Shown here: positions 43,041 to 50,865 of the stretch, piece after piece
Layout: every line of letters begins with the position of its first letter
Position numbering within the stretch: the first letter of the stretch is position 1
Assembly (NCBI GenBank): GCA_042095835.1
Contig: JBELML010000016.1
Location: 10,469 to 74,468 of the forward strand
Direction of reading: 5' to 3'
DNA: 64,000 nt
Source of the DNA: DATFKA01 sp042095835
GTDB lineage: Bacteria; Bacteroidota; Bacteroidia; Chitinophagales; Saprospiraceae
The notes under the pieces: model-generated
What the model saw: the letters and a program-made list of their open reading frames with translations, nothing else
What the model was told of the DNA's origin: nothing
The model's database searches: none
Program-made: the position numbers and the translations under genes

Positions 43041-43207
43041 CTAAGGAATGAGTCGATAATAAATTAAACATCTTTACTTGTTCTTTTGCCGCCCAGTTTC
43101 GTTAAAAAGCCTCGCTGATGCCCTGCATCATCTACGTTTTTTGCCTCACTGAACAGCAAAATACCTGCGTAAATCTTGTATACTTTATTAATGTCCCATT
43201 CCTTAAC
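43041..43207. repeat. Intergenic hairpin element, family E copy 1 (family A core, different ends)
   Basis: The ends are CTAAGGAATGAGTCGATAAT and, inverted, ATTAATGTCCCATTCCTTAA, unrelated to family A ends. The centre carries the family A core: CGTTAAAAAGCCTCG, TGATGCCCTGCATCA, CTACGTTTTTTGCCTC. Its right arm is repeated at the right edge of the window. Confidence 0.82.
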
Positions 43208-43267
43208 GCGTTCAAAAATACATTTTAAATATTTAATCTGCGCTCCTATTTAAAGTTTATTACAGTC

Positions 43268-43443
43268 AGAAGTTGTTTAAAGTTTTCTTGTTGGGCTATC
43301 AAAAACATCTTTTAAGTCTACTTTTCGTTAATCCCGGAGTGAATCCGGGACACCTATGCTATATGCATAGCTAACGTTTTTTGCCTCAATTAGCCTTAAA
43401 ATATCGTTTTCTCGCCTACAACAGCAAGCCTTATACAACTTCT
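43268..43443. repeat. Intergenic hairpin element, family D copy 1
   Basis: Ends are AGAAGTTGTTTAAAG and, inverted, CTTATACAACTTCT. The interior has two stacked palindromes, CCCGGAGTGAATCCGGG and GCTATATGCATAGC, and the half-core CTAACGTTTTTTGCCTC, which is shared with families A and E. The left arm is repeated at 54077. Confidence 0.75.
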
Positions 43444-43657
43444 ATTTTTTATTTACAAATAGTTCACTTTGTAGAAGAAACTTCTCCAAAGACAAGTAAA
43501 CTAGAAAAATATCTTTGGTTGACGAATCCAAGTTTTTAATTCATTGTTAATAAAACACAAATGTATTGCTGAAAATTGGGAATTCGTCCTGGAATCCATT
43601 CTTTTGAAACTCAAAGTATTTTTATGGATTATAATCAAAAAACCAATCCTAGTTGAC

Positions 43658-44722
43658 ATGCAAAGAATCCGCCCTATTGTCCTGCTGCTAAGTGTATTTT
43701 TGCTGGGAACCTGCCAGCAACAAACATCTGGTGTTGTCATTAAACTTCCAGAAGGTAAAAAGGTCTGCTTTCTGAATCAAACAAAAGGTCAAGAGGCGAT
43801 CATTACCGACGAAGTAGATGCCTATTTTGACAAAGTTCAAAAAGACGATATCGCTGTCCAAACCAGAGGTTCGATTAACAATGAGGTTGCGCGAGAAGCT
43901 TATATCCTTGCCTATCAATGGAAACTACAAGAAGAAGTGCAAGCCTTTACAGAAAATGAAGTCACCTTCCTATCTGATATCATCAAAGATATCTACCGCA
44001 TGGTGCTAAAATTAAATCCCGCCATTTTACCCGATCAGCTTAATTTCATCAAAGTAGCTGGAAAGATTTACGACTACCAAGTCCTATATACTAGAGAAAA
44101 CAATATGGTTATCCCCAAGTTTCTTCTACAAAAAAGAGATAAAGAATTACTCAAAGGCTTATTGGCCCACGAACTTTTTCATATTTATTCTCGCTATCGC
44201 CCTGAACAACGCGCTGCACTCTATTCTCTTTTTGGTTTTGAAAAACTAGATACAAGCCTGGACCAAATCGATATGCCCCTTCAACTGCGTAAAACGATCA
44301 TGTTCAATCCAGACGCTATGGATATGATGTATACGATACAGTTAGAACATGTAGATGGCACTACCCACCAATGCCTCATGCTGAGTAGTACAGAGCATCA
44401 TCAATATAATCAGAGTGGCATTCGCTATTTTCCGGTTTTTTCCACCAACTTCTACGAGATCGAAGCAAAATCCTCTGGAGGCTATCGCCTTTTAACTAAT
44501 GCCGATGGCTCCTCTACTGTGGATTATAGGAATGTAGCGCCTTCTTTTTTCAAAAAAATTGGTTATAACACGGCCTATTTCTATCATCCAGATGAAATAG
44601 TAGCTGAGAATTTTTCGATTATGCTTTATGATGTGGACTTACCCAATAAATCTGAAGAAGGACAAAAAGCAGATGCTGAAAGGTTGGAAGCACTGAAAGA
44701 AATTCTAAAATCAACACCTTGA
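43658..44722 (+). CDS. HEXXH-motif lipoprotein coupled to PbpC
   Basis: 354 residues from the ATG at 43658, which gives a lipoprotein signal MQRIRPIVLLLSVFLLGTC (Cys19). A longer frame from 43544 lacks a sensible N-terminus. The central part reads KELLKGLLAHELFHIYSRYRPEQRAALYSLFGF (about 170-205): a HEXXH zinc-site helix with a downstream glutamate, as in gluzincin-type peptidases. The remainder (about 210-354) is beta-rich with no family I recognise. The stop codon overlaps the start of pbpC (TTGA), so the two are translationally coupled. An envelope-maintenance protease is plausible. Confidence 0.75.
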   Translation: MQRIRPIVLLLSVFLLGTCQQQTSGVVIKLPEGKKVCFLNQTKGQEAIITDEVDAYFDKVQKDDIAVQTRGSINNEVAREAYILAYQWKLQEEVQAFTENEVTFLSDIIKDIYRMVLKLNPAILPDQLNFIKVAGKIYDYQVLYTRENNMVIPKFLLQKRDKELLKGLLAHELFHIYSRYRPEQRAALYSLFGFEKLDTSLDQIDMPLQLRKTIMFNPDAMDMMYTIQLEHVDGTTHQCLMLSSTEHHQYNQSGIRYFPVFSTNFYEIEAKSSGGYRLLTNADGSSTVDYRNVAPSFFKKIGYNTAYFYHPDEIVAENFSIMLYDVDLPNKSEEGQKADAERLEALKEILKSTP

Positions 44723-47091
44723 TTCGTCTTTTAAAAAAATACTGGAAATGGTGGGGCACTTTGCTCCTGGCTTTTCTTTTGTATTTTATTTTCTGCCTTC
44801 CAAAGCCTTTATTCGACACTCCTTATAGTGTTGTTATTGAAGATCAGGAGCAGAACCTACTAGGCGCGCTAATTGCAAAAGATGGCCAGTGGCGATTCCC
44901 TCAATCCACAGAAGCACCTCCTCTTTTTGAAGCCGCCATCATCGAATTTGAAGACCGTAGGTTTTATCGTCATCCAGGTATTGATATTCGGGCCCTAGTC
45001 CGTGCGATGAACCAGAATATTCGCAATGGTCGTATTGTTAGTGGTGGGAGCACCTTATCGATGCAAGTCATACGGCTCGCCCAACAAAACCCCAAACGCA
45101 GTCTATTCAACAAACTCAAGGAGATAGTCATGGCCCTTCGCCTGGAATTATCCTACTCCAAAAAAGAAATCCTTTTAATGTACTGTGCCCATGCTCCTTT
45201 CGGTGGCAATGTGGTCGGATTAGATGCCGCAGCATGGCGCTACTATGGAAAATCTGCTCAACTCTTATCTTGGTCAGAAGCCGCTACTTTGGCAGTGCTT
45301 CCTAATAGTCCTGGTCTGATACATCCTGGTAGAAATAGAGCCGCGCTACAAGCAAAACGCAATAGATTACTACAACGGCTTTTCGACAAACAACAAATCG
45401 ATGCCATTGAATTGGAGTTAGCCCTGGAAGAGGATTTACCAGACCAGCCATTGGCATTGCCGCAGCATGTACCTCATTTATTACAACGATTAGCTCAAGA
45501 CTACAAAGCGGGCCTGGTGCAGCAGCCAAGGGTTCAGTCAACCATTGATCTGGCACTACAATCAGCGGCAAATCGTAGGATGGAGCAGTATCAACTCCAG
45601 ATGGCTAAAAATGAAATCCACAATGCCGCTGCACTAATTTTGCATATTCCAAGCAATACGATTCGGGCTTATATAGGCAATGCTCCTGGAGCTGGCACCG
45701 AGCATGGCGAAATGGTGGATATCATTCGTGCCCCCAGAAGTACAGGTAGTATTTTGAAGCCTTTTTTATACAGTATGGCGCTAGAAGCCGGCACCATTTT
45801 GCCTCAATCTTTATTATCAGATACGCCTGTCAACTTCAATGGCTATCGACCTGAAAACTACAAGCAAGATTACAATGGGGCGGTACCTGCCGACGAGGCA
45901 TTAGCTCGCTCGCTAAATATTCCTTTTGTCAACCTGCTAAAGAATCATGGTTTAGAAAAATTTCACCTAGAGCTCCAGCAATTAGGGATGTCTACCCTGC
46001 ACAATGGGGCAGACCACTATGGCTTGACACTTATCCTGGGTGGTGCCGAAGCTAATTTGGAAGAAATGACCAATCTATACGCTCGCTTGGGGCGTACCCT
46101 TAGCCTTTATTCCCAAAACAGCAGTCAATACTTAAAAAAGCCTAAGCAAGACGCTGTCTTTTACACTGATCAGCAGGAAAATGGATTGGAAATAGATTGG
46201 CAAAAAGAACCCAGCACCTACGGTGCCGCTGCTGCCTGGTATACCTTAAAAGCTATGCAGGAGGTAAAGCGCCCCGATACAGAGGGAGAATGGCAAACCT
46301 TCAGATCTGGTCGAAGGATCGCCTGGAAAACAGGTACAAGTTTTGGTTTTCGGGATGCTTGGGCGATTGGCCTGACACCAGAATATGCGGTCGGCGTCTG
46401 GGTAGGAAATGCCGATGGCGAAGGACGGCCAGGACTAGTCGGTGTGCAAGCAGCAGGGCCACTCCTCTTTGATCTATTCCGTTTATTACCCAATACAAGC
46501 TGGTTTACCACTCCTTTCGATGATTTAAAACCTAGAGCTGTATGTGCCCAAAGTGGCTATCTGGCTAGATCTTTCTGCCCAAAAGATAGCCTACTCATAC
46601 CTGCGGGTTTGGAGCAACAACAAATTTGCACCTACCATCATAGATTATTTTTAGATACAACTGAGCAATTTCAGGTGACTAGCGAATGTGCTTCGCCCTT
46701 CGAAATGAAGGCGGCCTCCTGGTTTATTCTTCCTCCATTAGAGGCGCATTATTATCGAAGGTATAAACCAGATTATAGGACCGTTCCTCCTTTTGACCCC
46801 AAGTGCTTAAATGGGCTAGAGCGTTCGCCCATGCAAATGGTTTACCCCAGAGAAAAAACCCAGATTTATGTTCCGATCGATTTAGATGGCCAACTTTCCA
46901 GAACGGTTTTTGAAGTAGCCCATAATGATGAAGCGGCAGTACTCCATTGGCATATTGATAACGAATTCATTGGAACGACCCGTCAATTTCACAGTATGGA
47001 GTTTAATCCAGCGGCTGGCATACACCAACTCACGATTGTAGATCAAGCCGGTAATCGCTTGGAGCAGACTTTTGAAATCATTGCGAAATAA
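44719..47091 (+). CDS. pbpC: Penicillin-binding protein 1C
   Basis: 790 residues. The TTG start at 44719 overlaps the preceding stop, and no ATG lies nearby. One N-terminal membrane helix (GTLLLAFLLYFIFCL) is followed by the GT51 glycosyltransferase (about 50-220) with FEDRRFYRHPGIDIRALVRAMNQN and SGGSTLSMQVIRL. The transpeptidase domain (about 290-590) has the serine motif STGSILKPF and KTGTSFGFRDAWAIGLTPEYAVGVWVGN. The C-terminal PbpC-specific domain (about 690-790) includes YPREKTQIYVPIDLDG. PbpC homologues polymerise peptidoglycan and are usually paired with an alpha-2-macroglobulin gene; here the partner is a HEXXH lipoprotein. Confidence 0.95.
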   Translation: MIRLLKKYWKWWGTLLLAFLLYFIFCLPKPLFDTPYSVVIEDQEQNLLGALIAKDGQWRFPQSTEAPPLFEAAIIEFEDRRFYRHPGIDIRALVRAMNQNIRNGRIVSGGSTLSMQVIRLAQQNPKRSLFNKLKEIVMALRLELSYSKKEILLMYCAHAPFGGNVVGLDAAAWRYYGKSAQLLSWSEAATLAVLPNSPGLIHPGRNRAALQAKRNRLLQRLFDKQQIDAIELELALEEDLPDQPLALPQHVPHLLQRLAQDYKAGLVQQPRVQSTIDLALQSAANRRMEQYQLQMAKNEIHNAAALILHIPSNTIRAYIGNAPGAGTEHGEMVDIIRAPRSTGSILKPFLYSMALEAGTILPQSLLSDTPVNFNGYRPENYKQDYNGAVPADEALARSLNIPFVNLLKNHGLEKFHLELQQLGMSTLHNGADHYGLTLILGGAEANLEEMTNLYARLGRTLSLYSQNSSQYLKKPKQDAVFYTDQQENGLEIDWQKEPSTYGAAAAWYTLKAMQEVKRPDTEGEWQTFRSGRRIAWKTGTSFGFRDAWAIGLTPEYAVGVWVGNADGEGRPGLVGVQAAGPLLFDLFRLLPNTSWFTTPFDDLKPRAVCAQSGYLARSFCPKDSLLIPAGLEQQQICTYHHRLFLDTTEQFQVTSECASPFEMKAASWFILPPLEAHYYRRYKPDYRTVPPFDPKCLNGLERSPMQMVYPREKTQIYVPIDLDGQLSRTVFEVAHNDEAAVLHWHIDNEFIGTTRQFHSMEFNPAAGIHQLTIVDQAGNRLEQTFEIIAK

Positions 47092-47147
47092 AAAAAGGTT
47101 CCTACACTCTAGGCATATTTAGAAATGCTATCAGGAATGTAGGAACG
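47090..47147 (-). terminator. Hairpin terminator unit 1 of a duplicated pair
   Basis: On the minus strand GTTCCTACA and TGTAGGAAC form a perfect 9-bp stem, followed by CCTTTTTTT. It is preceded on that strand by AGTTTTCTCATAGTATGTT. It lies immediately past the pbpC stop and may serve both strands. Confidence 0.65.
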
Positions 47148-47275
47148 GAGAACATACTATGAGAAAACTACACTCCTAAGATAGGAAGTAGTGCTGGTAT
47201 TATTTGATGGAATTAGGTTGAGGATAATTTTAGCCGTAGTAGGCGGAGAAAGGCTTAGGAAGTGGTCATTAGGGG
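47148..47275. other. Spacer between duplicated terminator units
   Basis: The first 20 bases carry copy 1 of the AACATACTATGAGAAAACT word. The rest is unrecognised non-coding sequence. Confidence 0.4.
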
Positions 47276-47338
47276 CAAAAAAAAACCTACACCTCGAGAG
47301 AAGATGCAGGACCATTTAAACATACTATGAGAAAACTT
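47276..47338 (-). terminator. Hairpin terminator unit 2 of a duplicated pair
   Basis: The same arrangement as unit 1: AGTTTTCTCATAGTATGTT, a CCTGCA / TGTAGG stem and nine T residues on the minus strand. Stem sequences differ between the units but the flanking 19-base word is conserved. It is the first terminator met by the kinase transcript. Confidence 0.6.
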
Positions 47339-47454
47339 TTACAAATATAAGTCCTGGATAGTTAGCAAGTTGGTGGAGATTAGAAAGCGGAGGCATCAAA
47401 GACGGTAGGAGGGCGTATTGCTTTAGAAAGCGGCGATTATTCCCTAAAAATGGA

Positions 47455-49371
47455 CTATTTGATGTGGATATCGACGATTGGAATCTTTATTTCTACCCTT
47501 GTTCCACGGGCTTGCCCTTGATCATCCATCAAATCTATCGTATCTACAAATACCTTACGCTCCTCTTTAGAGTTATGCAGTAAGCGTAATCGCTCTTCGG
47601 TGATGGCAGTACCTTTAGATCGGTGGTTTTGATATTTGGTATCGTGCTCTTGCATATCGCGCGCAGCTTCTCTGCCAATACCATCATCTTCGACAATGAA
47701 TAAGATCGTATCTTCATCAAACAGGCGTACAATGAGATTAACGTGCCCTTTCTTCTTGGTTCTTAAACCATGCTCAATGGCATTCTCTACATATGGCTGT
47801 ACAATCATGGTTGGTACTCCCAGAATATCTTCTTCGATTTCATCGTCTACAATAACCGAATAGCTCAAAGAATCGAAACGCAGTTTCTGATTGATATACA
47901 GGTAATCCTCTAGAAACTCGAGTTCTTTTTCTAGAGAGATGGTTTCTAAATCTGAATAATAGAGACTTTGGCGCATCAGCTTAGAAAACTTGGCTAGATA
48001 CTTGGCGGCGGAGTCTCCCTTATTCGAGGTGATATAATTCTGAATTGCATTGAGCGCGTTGTACATGAAATGAGGATTCATCTGAGCGCGTAGTGCTTTC
48101 ATTTGTAATTTGGCGGCCTCCAAGCGTAGCACCTTAGCGTTTTGCTTTTCTTTTTCAGCTTCGAATTTCACCATCAACTCCAAGCGTTGATCTTCGTTGA
48201 TTTCATGATGATACAACTCACTATACTTGGCATGTTGAAGTAGGAATTCGTAGGCTTTTTGATGTTCACTGAGGTCAGCAAAAAATGTAGCAAACTCCTT
48301 ATAGATGTTAGATAAGAGTTTATTATCAGACTCTGCCGAGGCATACTCCAGGGCTTCGTAAAAAAACTGCTTGGCCTCCTCTTGCCTACCTAGAGCAGCT
48401 AGAGATTGGGCGCGCCATCCACAAATATTCGCCACATTGCGCATATCATCGGGACTATAATCTCGGTAAAGAGATTCGGCTTCCTCAAATAGCTCGAGTG
48501 CTTTATCGTATGCTCTTTGTCCCATTTGGCAAAACCCTAAGTTGGCTAATGCGCCAGCTTTTACAAAGGTATTGGCATCTTGTACAATCTCCAAGCACCT
48601 TAAAAAACAAGTCTCTGCTCCCTCCAAATTATCTAAAGCCATAAAGCCATTGCCTGCACTGAGGTAATGCCAGGATAATCGACTTTGGATTTGAGTATTT
48701 TCTGCAATCTCGATGGCAGAAAGGTGGGCTTCAATTCGCTTTTCTTGATCATCACTATGCCCATAAATATCTCCAAGACCACCGTAGATGAGCATCAGAA
48801 AATAGCAATCTTTTAAAGAAAGCTGCTGCTCGGAGGTACGCATCATCTGCTCGGCTGTCAACAGAAATTCGGTAGCAGTAGAATAAATCCCCTCGTATAA
48901 ATAACTGAATCCCTCCCGACAAGCAAGGCGCGCTTCGAGTAAGGTATCCGGAAAAGCATTGAGGAGTTTTTCGGCTTTCTCGATATAGACTTCTGCCTTT
49001 TCTAGTTCTTTTAAATTGAGGCAGACACCGAGATAATCGATGTATATTTCAGCGAGTTCCTGAGCAGGTAATTGTTGCTGCCCCAACTCCATAGCTTTTT
49101 CAAAATTGATGACTGCACTTTCGTATTTATACAAGTGATTGTCAACGATTCCCTTATGAATGTGGAAGAATAGTTCCTGATCAGGATAATTGAGATGAAC
49201 CAAAAGGTCTTCCATTTCTTGGAGGAGCTCATCAGCGCGATGAACGTCAATAAATGCATAAACCGCGATCAATTTTTCGAGTATGGCTACACGTTGGATA
49301 GGCGCTTCACGAGATTGAAGTGCCTTTTCAAGTTCATCTGTATTGGTCTGTCGCGGAATAGATGCAACCAT
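47455..49371 (-). CDS. Soluble TPR sensor histidine kinase, LytS/YehU type
   Basis: 638 residues from the ATG at 49371. A frame start at 49482 lies in a terminator hairpin and is unlikely. Residues about 20-370 are tandem tetratricopeptide repeats (for example LAEIYIDYLGVCLNLKELEKAEVYIEKAEKLL and ALANLGFCQMGQRAYDKALELFEEAE). A coiled coil follows (about 375-415). The kinase then has LRAQMNPHFMYNALNAIQNYI with phospho-acceptor His near 431. The ATPase domain has PTMIVQPYVENAIEHGL and FIVEDDGIGREAA. There is no signal peptide or membrane helix, so it should sense a cytoplasmic ligand or partner. The LytTR regulator and a double-glycine peptide are encoded just upstream on the same strand. Confidence 0.88.
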   Translation of the reverse strand: MVASIPRQTNTDELEKALQSREAPIQRVAILEKLIAVYAFIDVHRADELLQEMEDLLVHLNYPDQELFFHIHKGIVDNHLYKYESAVINFEKAMELGQQQLPAQELAEIYIDYLGVCLNLKELEKAEVYIEKAEKLLNAFPDTLLEARLACREGFSYLYEGIYSTATEFLLTAEQMMRTSEQQLSLKDCYFLMLIYGGLGDIYGHSDDQEKRIEAHLSAIEIAENTQIQSRLSWHYLSAGNGFMALDNLEGAETCFLRCLEIVQDANTFVKAGALANLGFCQMGQRAYDKALELFEEAESLYRDYSPDDMRNVANICGWRAQSLAALGRQEEAKQFFYEALEYASAESDNKLLSNIYKEFATFFADLSEHQKAYEFLLQHAKYSELYHHEINEDQRLELMVKFEAEKEKQNAKVLRLEAAKLQMKALRAQMNPHFMYNALNAIQNYITSNKGDSAAKYLAKFSKLMRQSLYYSDLETISLEKELEFLEDYLYINQKLRFDSLSYSVIVDDEIEEDILGVPTMIVQPYVENAIEHGLRTKKKGHVNLIVRLFDEDTILFIVEDDGIGREAARDMQEHDTKYQNHRSKGTAITEERLRLLHNSKEERKVFVDTIDLMDDQGQARGTRVEIKIPIVDIHIK

Positions 49372-49472
49372 TCTTTTTACCTGCCTTAATCCATTCAAGG
49401 GTTTAGTTTTTACTGAATCTCCCTGAATGAACGTCCTCTTGAGCTTTGAGTTATTGAATAAATAAAAACAAA

Positions 49473-49512
49473 AGAGGACCATACCAATCTAGTTGATAAT
49501 AGTCCTCTCTTG
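49473..49512 (-). terminator. Terminator/attenuator between peptide gene and kinase gene
   Basis: On the minus strand AGAGGAC and GTCCTCT (7 bp) enclose a 22-nt loop and are followed by TTTGTTTTTATTT. It begins about 25 bp after the peptide stop. It would make the peptide mRNA short and abundant, with read-through to the kinase. Confidence 0.6.
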
Positions 49513-49534
49513 CCTTAATATGTATGGTTAATGA

Positions 49535-49681
49535 TTACTGCGGGATCGTACCGCCACAGCCGTCATTCCAGTTTTTTCCTTTCCTGGTTTTTTTACCACC
49601 ACGGATATACTTCATATCGCGTTTTTTGATGGTTTTCAAGCTTTTCTTCAGCTCGTCCAGATTTGTTTTCTTTTTTCTCAT
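49535..49681 (-). CDS. Double-glycine-leader small peptide precursor (pheromone/bacteriocin-like), 48 aa
   Basis: An ATG at 49681 opens a clean 48-codon frame. Residues 1-29 read like a double-glycine leader: MRKKKTNLDELKKSLKTIKK, then RDMKYIRGG, with the amphipathic LxxLKxSLKxI pattern and a GG cleavage site at 28-29. The predicted mature part is 19 residues, KKTRKGKNWNDGCGGTIPQ, basic with one cysteine. Such leaders are cut and exported by C39-peptidase ABC transporters, none of which is in this window. The gene sits between a LytTR response regulator and a TPR-LytS kinase on the same strand and has its own terminator. It may be a signalling peptide, a bacteriocin or a modified natural-product precursor. 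Confidence 0.65.
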   Translation of the reverse strand: MRKKKTNLDELKKSLKTIKKRDMKYIRGGKKTRKGKNWNDGCGGTIPQ

Positions 49682-49702
49682 AGTTGTTTATAATCGTAGG
49701 TT

Positions 49703-49792
49703 TTGGATTGCTTCATCCAATATTATTTCTATCCTTAGTGTCAGTACGTTTAATCGGTTCGAAAACGGTATTTGTAACTCAAAAAAAGTTAC
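49703..49792 (-). promoter_or_regulatory. Upstream region of the peptide gene with two inverted repeats
   Basis: TTGGAT-tgcttc-ATCCAA (about 49703-49720) lies in the probable leader, and TGTAACT-caaaaaa-AGTTACA (about 49772-49792) farther upstream. Between them, on the minus strand, ACCG-type words recur at roughly 10-11-bp intervals. A LytTR binding site here is possible but not shown. Confidence 0.35.
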
Positions 49793-49902
49793 AATCTGAT
49801 CCCTAAATATACGGACTTTTCAAACACGAGTCAATATCTGAGCCCTTCTAGACCTCTATTTTCGATAGATATAATTTTACCTATCATAAAAATCCCTGAC
49901 TA

Positions 49903-50670
49903 TCAATAACTTGGCCCAGCTTGCAATCTCCTCAATTGCTCCATAAATGCTGGTCTCCTACGCCTAGATACCTCAATTTCCATTTCATCATCCATAATAA
50001 CGAAGCCGCCCTCCCCTTTTACAAACTTACGCATAAAGTTGAGGTTGATGACATGGCGCTTATGTACCCGATAGAAGTTGAAAGGCGCCAGCATTTCCTC
50101 GTAGGATTTAATGGTTTTAGAGGCGGTGATTTTCTCTCCGTTATACATATAAATATGGGTATAGTTATCTTCTGCCTCAAAGCGTACAATATCCTTAATA
50201 TTGACAAAATAAATGCCATCTACGGCCGAGATGCTCATCTTTGTAAAAGCATTCGGATTATTGAAGTGATTGGTAAACAACTCCAATCTGCGATCCATTT
50301 CATTCTGCCTTTTGAGCACAATTCTAGAGACAGCTACCTTTAAAGCATCTGGGTCGATGGGCTTAAGGATATAGCCAATAGAAGAATAGTCGCAAGCACG
50401 AATCGCATATTCTTGATAAGCTGTGACAAAAATAATTTCAAAATTGATCGGTCTGAGTTGGTTCAGCATTTTGAACACCAAGCCATCGGGAAGACTAATA
50501 TCTAAAAACGCAACATCTGGTTTTGGTCCATTAGGCCCCAATAGTTGGAGACCTTCCGCAATATTACTGGCATCTCCCACGACCTCTACACCTTCTGCAT
50601 GTTGGTTGATTAAATTTTTTAGGTTGTTCAACCCGTTGATCTCATCTTCTACAATTACTGCTCTGATCAC
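49903..50670 (-). CDS. LytTR-family response regulator
   Basis: 255 residues. The receiver domain (1-120) has IVEDEINGLNNLKNLI, the phospho-acceptor Asp in PDVAFLDISLPDG (near 56), VTAYQEYAIRACDYSSIGYILKPID and the Lys of KP. The LytTR DNA-binding domain (about 150-250) has VRFEAEDNYTHIYMYNGEKITASKTIKSYEEML, FYRVHKRHVINLNFMRKF and the basic SRRRRPAFMEQL end. It should bind direct repeats in target promoters once phosphorylated by a LytS-type kinase. The TPR-kinase gene is 0.5 kb downstream, with the double-glycine peptide gene in between. Confidence 0.95.
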   Translation of the reverse strand: MIRAVIVEDEINGLNNLKNLINQHAEGVEVVGDASNIAEGLQLLGPNGPKPDVAFLDISLPDGLVFKMLNQLRPINFEIIFVTAYQEYAIRACDYSSIGYILKPIDPDALKVAVSRIVLKRQNEMDRRLELFTNHFNNPNAFTKMSISAVDGIYFVNIKDIVRFEAEDNYTHIYMYNGEKITASKTIKSYEEMLAPFNFYRVHKRHVINLNFMRKFVKGEGGFVIMDDEMEIEVSRRRRPAFMEQLRRLQAGPSY

Positions 50671-50865
50671 ACTTTTATATTTAAATTAGAATTAATTGTC
50701 GATCTAATACGCTGAAATCTTTAATTCAGCGTATTTATAAGAACGTGAAATGATTGAATCTCATTGGATAAAAAGCGAATAGTTATTTTTATACCTATCT
50801 TATCCTTTTATCATCACTCAACATTTCAGAACCCTAAGTTGATAAATATACGAACTTAATCCAAT

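Noticed and set aside
47158..47343. Mini-ORFs ATGAGAAAACT... (MRKL, six to seven codons) as leader peptides
   Set aside because: No gene follows on the plus strand that they could regulate. The conserved word is better read as part of minus-strand terminator units.
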